NCBI GenBank assembly: GCA_910584785.1
Contig: CAJUDX010000115.1
Coordinates: forward strand, 1-6,280
Reading direction: 5' to 3'
DNA length: 6,280 bases
Origin: an uncultured Lachnospiraceae bacterium
GTDB taxonomy: Bacteria > Bacillota > Clostridia > Lachnospirales > Lachnospiraceae
Part shown: positions 1 through 5,984 of the stretch, piece after piece
Position numbering within the stretch: the first letter of the stretch is position 1
Layout: each line of letters opens with the position of its first letter
The notes under the pieces: generated by a model
Database searches by the model: none
Seen by the model: the letters and a program-made list of their open reading frames with translations, nothing else
Told to the model about the DNA's origin: nothing
Program-made: the position numbers and the translations under genes

Positions 1-1769
1 ATGGTGAGTTCAAAGAGTATTTTCCGAGTAACGCGGTAGAATATTTTGTCTCCTATTACGACTACTACCAACCCGAAGCCTACGTCCCCTCCACCGATAC
101 CTATATCGAAAAGGATTCTGCGATTAATGACGAGATTGATAAGCTGCGCCATTCCGCGACGGCGGCGCTTTCGGAGCGGAAGGATGTGATTATCGTGGCT
201 TCAGTATCCTGTATTTACGGTCTGGGAAGTCCGATTGATTACCAGAATATGGTGATTTCCCTGCGCCCCGGCATGGTGAAGGATCGCGACGAGATGATAG
301 AAAAGCTGGTTGACATCCAGTACACAAGAAACGATATGGATTTCCATCGCGGAACTTTCCGGGTGCGCGGCGATGTGGTAGAAATTTTCCCTGCCTATTC
401 AGGCAATGAGGCCTATCGGATTGAGTTTTTCGGTGACGAGGTGGATCGGATTACGCAGATTGATGCTTTAAGCGGCGAGAGTAAGATGCTGCTTAACCAT
501 GTGGCGATTTATCCGGCTTCGCACTATGTTGTGCCCAAGGATAAGATGATGGCGGCGACAGAGCACATCCTTGCAGAGATGAAGGAACAGGTAGCAGTTT
601 TTAAGAGTGAGGACAAGCTTTTAGAAGCGCAGAGGATTGCCGAACGGACGAATTTTGATGTGGAAATGATGCGGGAAACCGGGTTTTGTTCCGGGATAGA
701 AAACTATTCCCGCCATTTAACCGGATCGGCTCCGGGGGAACCGCCGTTTACGCTGATGGACTATTTCCCGGACGATTATCTGATTATTATTGATGAATCC
801 CATATCACCCTGCCCCAGGTGCGGGGGATGTTTGCCGGGGATAGGTCAAGAAAGACAACCCTGGTTAATTACGGCTTTCGCCTTCCTTCGGCCCTGGATA
901 ACCGTCCATTAAATTTTACCGAGTTTGAGAGTAAGATAGCACAGATGATGTTTGTTTCTGCCACGCCCTCCGTCTATGAAGCCGATCACGAGTTTTTGCG
1001 GGCAGAACAGGTTATCCGCCCCACTGGTCTTTTAGATCCGGAGATTTCCGTCCGCCCCGTGGAAGGTCAGATTGACGATTTGGTTTCTGAGGTAAATAAG
1101 GAGGTCGAAGGTCATCACAAGGTACTGATTACCACCCTGACCAAGCGGATGGCAGAGGACTTAACCGATTATATGCGTGAGGTGGGAATCCGGGTAAAAT
1201 ACCTTCACTCGGATATCGATACCCTGGAGCGTGCGGAGATTATCCGGGATATGCGAATGGATGTGTTTGATGTATTGGTGGGCATTAATCTTCTGCGTGA
1301 AGGTCTGGATATCCCGGAAATTACGCTGGTGGCAATCTTAGATGCCGATAAAGAAGGTTTTCTGCGGTCGGAAACTTCGCTGATCCAGACCGTGGGACGT
1401 GCTGCCCGAAATGCAGACGGGCATGTTATCATGTATGCGGATACCATCACCGATTCCATGAAAAAAGCCATCGAAGAAACTGCCCGCCGCCGTGCCATTC
1501 AGCAGAAATATAATGAAGAGCATCAGATAACCCCGACCACCATTAAAAAAGCTGTGCGGGAGTTAATTGCCATTTCCAGGGCTGCGGATACGAAGGATAA
1601 GGCCTTTACCAAAGACCCGGAATCCATGGATGCGAAAGAATTGGAAAAGCTTTCTAATGAACTTTCCAAGAAGATGCGCCAAGCTGCCGCTGAGTTAAAC
1701 TTTGAGGAAGCCGCCCGTCTGCGTGACCGGATGCTTGAGATTAAGAAGATGCTTTTGGATATGGAATAG
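1..1769 (+). CDS. uvrB: UvrABC excision nuclease subunit B, 5'-truncated by window edge
   Basis: UvrB is the DNA-damage verification helicase of bacterial nucleotide excision repair. UvrA loads it on DNA, and it then recruits UvrC for the incisions. The reading frame is open from base 3 to the TAG at 1767-1769, giving 588 complete residues; bases 1-2 finish a codon that is probably Tyr. Aligned from memory with E. coli UvrB, the fragment starts near residue 75, so the Walker A loop and motif Ia are missing. Visible landmarks are the DNA-clamping beta-hairpin YYDYYQPEAYVP (bases 54-89), motif II DESH (792-803), motif III SATP (from 957), motif V GINLLREGLDIPE (from 1281), motif VI QTVGRAARN (from 1386), and a C-terminal UVR domain (about 1641-1757) that contacts UvrC. 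An internal GTG at 186 could be mistaken for the start, but the conserved sequence continues upstream. The C-terminus looks complete, and no terminator is visible after the stop. uvrA, often next to uvrB in Firmicutes, does not follow. Confidence 0.98.
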   Translation, partial: GEFKEYFPSNAVEYFVSYYDYYQPEAYVPSTDTYIEKDSAINDEIDKLRHSATAALSERKDVIIVASVSCIYGLGSPIDYQNMVISLRPGMVKDRDEMIEKLVDIQYTRNDMDFHRGTFRVRGDVVEIFPAYSGNEAYRIEFFGDEVDRITQIDALSGESKMLLNHVAIYPASHYVVPKDKMMAATEHILAEMKEQVAVFKSEDKLLEAQRIAERTNFDVEMMRETGFCSGIENYSRHLTGSAPGEPPFTLMDYFPDDYLIIIDESHITLPQVRGMFAGDRSRKTTLVNYGFRLPSALDNRPLNFTEFESKIAQMMFVSATPSVYEADHEFLRAEQVIRPTGLLDPEISVRPVEGQIDDLVSEVNKEVEGHHKVLITTLTKRMAEDLTDYMREVGIRVKYLHSDIDTLERAEIIRDMRMDVFDVLVGINLLREGLDIPEITLVAILDADKEGFLRSETSLIQTVGRAARNADGHVIMYADTITDSMKKAIEETARRRAIQQKYNEEHQITPTTIKKAVRELIAISRAADTKDKAFTKDPESMDAKELEKLSNELSKKMRQAAAELNFEEAARLRDRMLEIKKMLLDME

Positions 1770-1772
1770 AGA

Positions 1773-1801
1773 TTGACTTTTATCCCTCTTACGCGTACAA
1801 T
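1773..1801 (+). promoter_or_regulatory. Sigma-A type promoter for feoAB
   Basis: TTGACT (1773-1778) is followed by exactly 17 bp and then TACAAT (1796-1801), each matching the vegetative consensus at five of six positions. It begins three bases after the uvrB stop, so feoAB probably has its own start near 1808 in addition to any read-through from uvrB. An AGGG/CCCT dyad (1817-1820 and 1830-1833) lies just downstream of the predicted start. That is a possible operator position, but the dyad is too short to assign to a regulator, and no convincing Fur box was seen here. Confidence 0.7.
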
Positions 1802-1838
1802 GGTACTGCCTGATATAGGGTGATTTAATCCCTGGAGT

Positions 1839-1940
1839 ATGGATAAAAAGGAACGTGCCAGCACACTGGTCAAAAGCATTTCTGCCAGAAGAAAGCAGGT
1901 TCCTATTTATTTTAGAAGATTCAGGCAGAAACAGGAGTAA
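1839..1940 (+). CDS. Possible 33-aa upstream ORF (leader peptide) before feoA
   Basis: An ATG at 1839 opens a 33-codon frame ending at TAA 1938-1940, seven bases before the feoA ATG. The product would be strongly basic, starting MDKKERAST and rich in Arg/Lys/Gln towards its end (FRRFRQKQE). Its last codons overlap the feoA ribosome binding site, which would allow translational coupling. Against it, the only GGAG upstream (1834-1837) is one base from the ATG, which is too close for efficient initiation, and I recognise no homolog. It may be a chance frame. Confidence 0.2.
   Translation: MDKKERASTLVKSISARRKQVPIYFRRFRQKQE
1933..1937 (+). promoter_or_regulatory. Ribosome binding site that fixes the feoA start
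   Basis: AGGAG lies 10 nt upstream of ATG 1948. It supports that start over a GTG at 1855 in the same frame, which would add 31 residues that do not resemble FeoA. Confidence 0.75.
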
Positions 1941-1947
1941 ACCGGAA

Positions 1948-2217
1948 ATGAAGTTAAATGAATGTGAGAAAGGCAGCACCTATTTTGTGCACCGGGTACT
2001 GGTGGCAGAAGCCATTGGGCGAAGGCTGGAAGCACTGGGCGTCAATGAGGGAACAGAAATTACAGTATTAAATAAAAAGGGCAGCGGGTCGGTTATCGTA
2101 AAGGTCAGGGGAACCCGTCTGGCTATGGGAAGAAAAATTGCCGAAGGGATTGAGGCAGAAAAAGAAAGGGCGGCATCCCATCTGGAGTTTGCCGACGGCA
2201 GAGGGGGCAGGAGATGA
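1948..2217 (+). CDS. feoA: Ferrous iron transport protein A (FeoA), SH3-like
   Basis: FeoA is a small cytosolic protein with an SH3-like fold that works with the FeoB permease in Fe(II) uptake, probably by contacting it. The 89-residue product has the family layout: an N-terminal segment MKLNECEKGS, the helix AEAIGRRLEALGVNEGTEI (about residues 20-38) matching the usual RRRLxxLGlxxGxxV pattern, and a beta-rich end with VKVRGTRLAMGRKIAEGIE (about 51-69), the typical position of the RG..LALR..A..I pattern. The tail (70-89) is charged and ends in Gly/Arg residues that do not look conserved. ATG 1948 is preceded by a good AGGAG. The stop overlaps the feoB start by 4 bp (ATGA), implying translational coupling. 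Only one feoA copy is present, whereas many clostridial operons have two in tandem. Confidence 0.92.
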   Translation: MKLNECEKGSTYFVHRVLVAEAIGRRLEALGVNEGTEITVLNKKGSGSVIVKVRGTRLAMGRKIAEGIEAEKERAASHLEFADGRGGRR

Positions 2218-4214
2218 TGGAAGAGAACAAACGTCCGATCCGGGTTGGCTTTGTAGGAAATCCTAACTGCGGAAAAACAACACTGTTTAATGCCTTTACC
2301 GGAGCAAAGTTAAAGGTGGCTAACTGGCCTGGCGTTACTGTGGAGCGCGTGGAAGGCGAACTGGATTATAAGGGAAGGCAGATTAAGGTGATTGACCTTC
2401 CGGGGATTTACAGCCTGAGTTCCTTTACAATTGAAGAAAAAGTGACAAGGAAATGCATCGAGGATGGCGAGGTGGATGTGATTATTAATGTCGTAGACGC
2501 TTCGTCGTTAGAGAGAAATCTTTATTTGACTTTACAGCTTTTGGAACTGAAAAAGCCCGTTATTCTGGCGTTAAATATGATGGATATTATTGAAGAGAGG
2601 GGAATGGAGATTGACCTTCACCGTCTGCCGGAAATGCTGGGAAACATTCCTGTCGTCCCGGTTTCTGCCAGGAAGCGTACAGGGCTGGATGTGCTGATGC
2701 ACGCGGTTGTCCATCACTATGAGGAAGAACCACAGGGAATTGTGGTGCATTATCACCGGGAACTGGAAAAGAAGATTGCAAGGGTGGAGTCCATCTTAAG
2801 AGAGAATTATGGTGAGATGGAAAACCTCCGCTGGCATGCGGTTAAGCTCTTGGAATATGACGAAGTGGTGGCTGAAGATCATCCCGTGGATGTCCGGGAA
2901 ATTGCCGATAAAAATTACAGCAAACAGATTATTAATGAAAAATACGACTATATTGAGGAAGTTATCGCGGAATGTCTGTTTAATAAGGAAGAAAAATCTG
3001 CCTGGACGGACAGGGTCGATGAAGTTTTATGCCATCCGGTCTGGGGAATCCCTGTGTTTTTAGGGATTATGGCCTTGGTGTTCTTCTTAACCTTTACTGT
3101 GGGCGATTTTTTAAAGGGGTATTTTGAGCAGGCCTTGGATGTATTCTCAGGACTTGTCCTGCATCTTCTGGAAACCGTACATACCTCTTCCTGGATGATC
3201 TCGCTGATTGTCGATGGAATCATTGCTGGCGTGGGGGGAATCCTTACCTTTCTTCCCAATATCTTCATTCTTTTCCTTGCCCTGGCCTTTTTGGAGGACA
3301 GCGGCTATATGTCAAGAGTGGCTTATGTGATGAATGAAACCATGGGGATGGTTGGGCTTTCCGGTCGGGCGTTCTTGCCCATGCTTTTAGGCTTTGGCTG
3401 TACCGTTCCGGCGGTGATGGCGACCAGGGCATTGGAAAGTCCAAAGGACAGGAGGAGGACGATCTTAATTACGCCCTTTATGTCCTGTTCTGCCCGCCTG
3501 CCGATTTATGTGCTTTTTGCAGGGATGTTTTTCCCGGACAATGCCCTCCTGGTTGCTTACTCTCTGTATTTGGTGGGTATGGTGATGGCGATTCTGATTG
3601 CTTTTTTTGCCTATAAGTTCTCCGATTCACCGGAGGATAATGCACTGTTAATCGAACTTCCTGAATATAAGACACCCAACGCCCGTACCGTTGCCATCTA
3701 TGTGTGGGAAAAGGTTAAGGATTACCTTACCAAGGCGGGAACGACGATTTTTCTGGCATCTATCCTTCTGTGGTTTGTGCTGAATACGGGTTCAGCAGGT
3801 TTTGTTTCGGATGTTTCTGACAGTTTTGCCGCCACCTTTGGGCGAATTTTAGCCCCTGTTCTGGCGCCTGCGGGTCTGGGACAATGGCAGATTGCCGTAG
3901 CTCTGATCTCCGGCTTATCGGCAAAGGAAGTGGTTGTTTCCAGCTTTTCTGTCCTTTACGGCATAGGAAATATTAATTCGGCCCAGGGCATGGAACTCTT
4001 AAGCACCCGCCTGGCTGCTGCAGGTTTTGGTGTGGTAAATGCCTATGCCCTGCTGATTTTTTGCCTGCTGTATACCCCATGTGTAGCTGCTATTGGTACG
4101 ATAAAGCGAGAAACTGGTTCCTGGCAGTGGACGTTTGGGATGGTTGTTTTTCAACTTTTGGTTGCCTGGATAGGAGCTGTGTTGGTTTACCAGATTGGAG
4201 GGCTGCTCGTTTGA
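2214..4214 (+). CDS. feoB: Ferrous iron transport protein B (FeoB), GTP-dependent Fe(II) permease
   Basis: FeoB imports Fe(II) across the inner membrane, powered or gated by its cytosolic G-protein domain. The 666-aa product has an N-terminal GTPase with G1 GNPNCGKT (residues 15-22), switch I NWPGVTVE with the G2 Thr at 42, G3 DLPG (61-64), G4 NMMD (121-124) and G5 SAR (151-153). A helical GDI-like region (about 170-260) precedes the membrane domain, which starts near Trp277. Hydrophobic segments lie around 279-298, 328-358, 384-404, 428-466, 507-524, 558-580, 603-620 and 637-660. Both Gate motifs are present with their cysteines: GFGCTVPA (Cys396) and SCSARLP (Cys425). A conserved CVAAIGTIKRETGSW lies near the C-terminus (from Cys623). 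Two ATGs (2214 and 2217) are in frame; GAGGGGG (2201-2207) fits either, so the true start may be one codon later. No feoC or cysteine-rich Feo-associated gene follows before the repeat block. Confidence 0.97.
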   Translation: MMEENKRPIRVGFVGNPNCGKTTLFNAFTGAKLKVANWPGVTVERVEGELDYKGRQIKVIDLPGIYSLSSFTIEEKVTRKCIEDGEVDVIINVVDASSLERNLYLTLQLLELKKPVILALNMMDIIEERGMEIDLHRLPEMLGNIPVVPVSARKRTGLDVLMHAVVHHYEEEPQGIVVHYHRELEKKIARVESILRENYGEMENLRWHAVKLLEYDEVVAEDHPVDVREIADKNYSKQIINEKYDYIEEVIAECLFNKEEKSAWTDRVDEVLCHPVWGIPVFLGIMALVFFLTFTVGDFLKGYFEQALDVFSGLVLHLLETVHTSSWMISLIVDGIIAGVGGILTFLPNIFILFLALAFLEDSGYMSRVAYVMNETMGMVGLSGRAFLPMLLGFGCTVPAVMATRALESPKDRRRTILITPFMSCSARLPIYVLFAGMFFPDNALLVAYSLYLVGMVMAILIAFFAYKFSDSPEDNALLIELPEYKTPNARTVAIYVWEKVKDYLTKAGTTIFLASILLWFVLNTGSAGFVSDVSDSFAATFGRILAPVLAPAGLGQWQIAVALISGLSAKEVVVSSFSVLYGIGNINSAQGMELLSTRLAAAGFGVVNAYALLIFCLLYTPCVAAIGTIKRETGSWQWTFGMVVFQLLVAWIGAVLVYQIGGLLV

Positions 4215-4234
4215 TTTAATTTTTTACGGCAACA

Positions 4235-4295
4235 AGAAGCACCGGTTTTTCCGTTTTTGGCGGCAGAAATTCTGTTTTTTGTCCCCGGTGCTTCT
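4235..4295 (+). terminator. Large stem-loop after feoB, probable terminator region
   Basis: AGAAGCACCGG (4235-4245) and CCGGTGCTTCT (4285-4295) are perfect 11-bp inverted arms starting 20 nt after the feoB stop. The 39-nt loop holds three T-runs and a small hairpin, CAGA-AAT-TCTG (4264-4274), followed directly by six T residues (4275-4280). That inner hairpin could act as a weak intrinsic terminator for feoAB. The large stem itself is not followed by a T-tract on either strand, so it is not a textbook terminator and could instead protect the mRNA 3' end. Confidence 0.45.
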
Positions 4296-4320
4296 CGCTG
4301 TATGCCCTGCTTTGCAGCGA
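4295..4320. repeat. Second hairpin adjoining the feoB terminator region
   Basis: TCGCTGTA (4295-4302) pairs with TTGCAGCGA (4313-4320, one G-T pair) to give an 8-bp stem with a 10-nt loop. It abuts the 11-bp stem before it. No T-tract follows, so its role is unknown. Confidence 0.4.
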
Positions 4321-4344
4321 TAATGTCCTTTACTTTGAAAGTTC

Positions 4345-4361
4345 GCCGCCGAATAGGCGGC
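4345..4361. repeat. GC-rich hairpin inside the 108-bp unit (copy 1; copy 2 at 4453-4469)
   Basis: GCCGCC-GAATA-GGCGGC is a perfect 6-bp G/C-only stem with a 5-nt loop. It recurs 108 bp later. It could fold in RNA from either strand. No T-tract follows, so terminator activity is not indicated. Confidence 0.6.
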
Positions 4362-4381
4362 ATCAATTCAGGGATTCCAAG

Positions 4382-4430
4382 TGCGCCCAGCAGACTTTTA
4401 TTCGTGGTGGTGCACTCACTTGTGGGCGCA
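4382..4430. repeat. 8-bp inverted repeat inside the 108-bp unit (copy 1; copy 2 at 4490-4538)
   Basis: TGCGCCCA (4382-4389) and TGGGCGCA (4423-4430) are perfect inverted arms around a 33-nt loop. With the upstream GC hairpin, each unit has two consecutive stems, as expected of a structured repeat element. Confidence 0.6.
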
Positions 4431-4558
4431 TGAGGGTTTACTTTGAAAGTTCGCCGCCGAATAGGCGGCATCAATTCAGGGATTCCAAGTGCGCCCAGCA
4501 GACTTTTATTCGTGGTGGTGCACTCACTTGTGGGCGCATGAGGGTTTACTTTGAAAGT

Positions 4559-4692
4559 GCAGCTTGTGATGTCTCCTTATTTAGTACAAATCTTTGCAAA
4601 CCGTGCCATATCTGGCAGAAAGCAATTCTGAGATATACTTCGTCACAGGAGAAGTTCGCTTCAGATACACTGAAACTCAAGAGAACCCTGAT
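4559..4692 (-). other. Open frame without start, continuing past the DUF5688 stop
   Basis: Beyond the TGA at 4693-4695, the minus-strand frame of the DUF5688 gene stays open for 48 more codons (4692 down to 4549) and ends at a TAA (4546-4548) inside the partial third repeat copy. Stretches such as SVSEANFSCDEVYLRIAFCQ and IWHGLQRFVLNKE look protein-like. The plus strand is also open here. No start codon with a ribosome binding site is seen. It is either the non-coding rest of a repeat element or a decayed coding remnant. There is no recognisable terminator for the minus-strand gene in this stretch. Confidence 0.35.
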
Positions 4693-5667
4693 TCAGACAC
4701 GTTCTAGGGCAGGAGCGTGGGAGACCATCGAAATCTGATCCTTGTCGCGGTGATAGCAATAAATTTGATTAGAAAGACGATCTTCGATGGAAACTTCCGT
4801 ATCATTTATATCCTTGACTAAAAGCCCCATGTCCTCATAATTATAGTCTTTACAGTCGGCAACTAAAAGAACTTCATGAATACTGGATGGGAGAATAAGG
4901 ATATCCTGGTTAAGCTGCTGGGCAAAGTTCTGGATTACATGGGGATAGGTCATGCAGGCAGCGCCGTTTACGCCTACCGGATTGGAAAGAACGTAGAGGG
5001 TTGGAAAAACCGGTTGTTTTTCAGTGCGCTGCTTATCGGCTTCCTCTAAAAGGGCATCCAGGGTTTCTTTCTGGTAATTTTCTCCAAGGGCTTCCTTGGC
5101 AAGCTGTCTGAGCACATCGCTCATGGGCTGAATGACGGGCGGAAGAAGTCTGGGCGTATTTTCCAGCGCTGCCAGGAATAACTCTTTTTCCCGTATTTTC
5201 CAAGCCTGCACATGATCTTTGTGAATCAGCGCCGTCACATAGCCCTGTTCCCTTTGCTCCATCAGCAGATAACAAACCAGTGACATATCATGGAAGGGCA
5301 TGTGCGGAAGATAATCCAGCATTGCCCGGTTGGCCTGGGTATTTACCAGCTTATAGACAATTCGGTCCTTAATTTCCTGATAAGAAGCCAAAACCCTGGA
5401 ATCCAGGTATGGCAGCCCAGGATTTTCCAGATAAAGCTGATAAATCATGTTCAAAATTTCCTGAAACGAATGTCCGTTTTCCATTTCCTGAAAAAACGCA
5501 TGCAAATAAATGGTTGGTGCAACCTGATCGTACTTTCGGCAAACAGAAATCCCATCCCGGATAATCCCATTATTTTTGGGAATTGCACGCAAAGTAACTA
5601 GATAATCTTCTCCAAGCCGTTCTTCCAGGCCTTCTTTCACTAATTGTAAAAATAATTCGTAATCCAT
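4693..5667 (-). CDS. DUF5688-type protein of unknown function
   Basis: This 324-aa protein has the pattern I associate with DUF5688, a family seen mostly in Lachnospiraceae and without a known function. Family-like blocks are DRIVYKLVNTQANRAMLDYLPHMPF (residues 101-125, split here only for description), a variable helical middle rich in Glu/Gln, and the C-terminal LYVLSNPVGVNGAA (224-237) with DILILPSSIHEVLL (255-268). It has no signal peptide or membrane segment and should be cytosolic. The start is set by ATG 5667 with GGAGG (5675-5679) seven bases upstream. The frame is open for 42 further codons upstream, but these are A/T-rich, hydrophobic and not family-like. The gene is convergent with feoAB across the repeat block. 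Its last residues (SHAPALERV) may come from the adjoining repeat element, since the same frame stays open past the stop. No clear promoter was identified. Family call is from recognition, not a search. Confidence 0.85.
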   Translation of the reverse strand: MDYELFLQLVKEGLEERLGEDYLVTLRAIPKNNGIIRDGISVCRKYDQVAPTIYLHAFFQEMENGHSFQEILNMIYQLYLENPGLPYLDSRVLASYQEIKDRIVYKLVNTQANRAMLDYLPHMPFHDMSLVCYLLMEQREQGYVTALIHKDHVQAWKIREKELFLAALENTPRLLPPVIQPMSDVLRQLAKEALGENYQKETLDALLEEADKQRTEKQPVFPTLYVLSNPVGVNGAACMTYPHVIQNFAQQLNQDILILPSSIHEVLLVADCKDYNYEDMGLLVKDINDTEVSIEDRLSNQIYCYHRDKDQISMVSHAPALERV

Positions 5668-5674
5668 AAATAGA

Positions 5675-5679
5675 CCTCC
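5675..5679 (-). promoter_or_regulatory. Strong ribosome binding site deciding the DUF5688 start
   Basis: Read on the minus strand this is GGAGG, seven bases before ATG 5667. It selects this start over in-frame ATGs further upstream, which lack a comparable site. Confidence 0.85.
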
Positions 5680-5900
5680 AGAAATGTAAGATGAGTAAAA
5701 AAGATTAAGTTGTTTTATTGTCCTGATAATCAGTAACTTATCCATGTGTGCTCGAAGCATCACATAAAAAAGTACAGTTATGCATAAAAACAAAACAATA
5801 AAACAGAAAACAAAAATACTGCATAAAATTTGGAACGTTTACGCTGGCAGAAAACCAACGATATGCCTGAGAATTAAGTATCAGACAACAGGCATGAGAT

Positions 5901-5984
5901 ATGGCAATACCTTATGATACAAAGGCGGTCCTACTTATGGACACTTTCAGCGAGATCTCGCTGTTAAAGAAATTGTTAGAATAA
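5901..5984 (+). CDS. 27-aa mini-ORF or gene remnant, unrecognised
   Basis: ATG 5901 to TAA 5982-5984 encodes a peptide starting MAIPYDTKAVLLMDTF and ending in the Leu/Lys-rich LLKKLLE. Its composition looks more protein-like than the surrounding A/T-rich sequence. A stop lies in frame just upstream (5895-5897), so it is not the tail of a longer intact frame. No good ribosome binding site is visible: the nearest AGG is 5890-5892. It could be a small protein, a remnant of a decayed gene, or chance. I do not recognise a family. Confidence 0.2.
   Translation: MAIPYDTKAVLLMDTFSEISLLKKLLE
5948..5963. repeat. 16-bp perfect palindrome
   Basis: CAGCGAGATCTCGCTG equals its own reverse complement. In RNA it would give a 6-bp stem with a GATC loop. 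Only two T residues follow on the plus strand, and the minus strand shows AAAG, so an intrinsic terminator is not well supported. A dimeric regulator site is equally possible. It also lies inside the 27-codon mini-ORF. Confidence 0.5.

Larger units (their letters stand above)
1808..1947 (+). promoter_or_regulatory. Long 5' leader of feoAB with crossing inverted repeats
   Basis: If transcription starts near 1808, the untranslated leader is about 140 nt. It contains perfect inverted arms TTTCTGCC (1879-1886) and GGCAGAAA (1924-1931), and AGGAAC (1849-1854) with GTTCCT (1899-1904). A small CCAG-CACA-CTGG hairpin lies at 1858-1869. The first two pairs interleave, so they are either mutually exclusive or form a pseudoknot. 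The right arm of the 8-bp stem ends one base before the feoA Shine-Dalgarno sequence (AGGAG, 1933-1937), so folding could affect feoA translation. The regulatory role is inference; I recognise no known riboswitch class. Confidence 0.3.
4329..4558. repeat. Perfect 108-bp tandem repeat, 2.1 copies
   Basis: Copy 1 (4329-4436) and copy 2 (4437-4544) appear identical by base-by-base reading. A third copy begins at 4545 (TTTACTTTGAAAGT) and diverges after 4558. The period is a multiple of three, so frames are kept across units. One unit reads as 36 codons without a stop on the minus strand (including MPPIRRRTFKV and NKSLLGALGIPEL) and on the plus strand (including MRVYFES and GGALTCGR). Each unit contains two perfect inverted repeats (annotated separately). 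The units are contiguous, with no spacers, so this is not CRISPR. No good ribosome binding site precedes either frame, so I do not call a gene. Recent duplication or gene conversion, or an expandable intergenic repeat, would explain the identity. Confidence 0.95.

Noticed and set aside
1811..1833. Fur or DtxR/IdeR operator at the feoAB promoter
   Set aside because: The best Fur alignment matched only 9 of 19 positions, and the AGGG/CCCT dyad has just four pairs.
1855..1947. Longer FeoA starting at GTG 1855
   Set aside because: The 31 extra residues do not resemble FeoA, and the AGGAG at 1933-1937 fits ATG 1948.
1205..1979. Several minus-strand ORFs opposite uvrB and feoA
   Set aside because: They lie antisense to strongly conserved UvrB and FeoA coding sequence and have no recognisable products.
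4187..4474. Minus-strand 95-codon ORF of RRRTFKV repeats
   Set aside because: Its start lies within repeat copy 2 without a ribosome binding site, and its end runs through the feoB terminator region into feoB. Treated as part of the repeat element.
4329..4558. CRISPR array
   Set aside because: The repeats are 108 bp, contiguous and without unique spacers, and no cas genes are nearby.
4651..4662. GAAG-TTCG-CTTC tetraloop hairpin as a terminator for the minus-strand gene
   Set aside because: Only 4 bp of stem and no T-tract on either strand.
4430..4738. Plus-strand 102-codon ORF across the repeat and the DUF5688 3' end
   Set aside because: It has no ribosome binding site, consists largely of the repeat unit, and overlaps the end of a well-supported minus-strand gene. 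Its openness follows from the repeat's composition.
5668..5793. N-terminal extension of the DUF5688 protein
   Set aside because: GGAGG lies seven bases before ATG 5667. The upstream codons are A/T-rich, not family-like, and lack a ribosome binding site.
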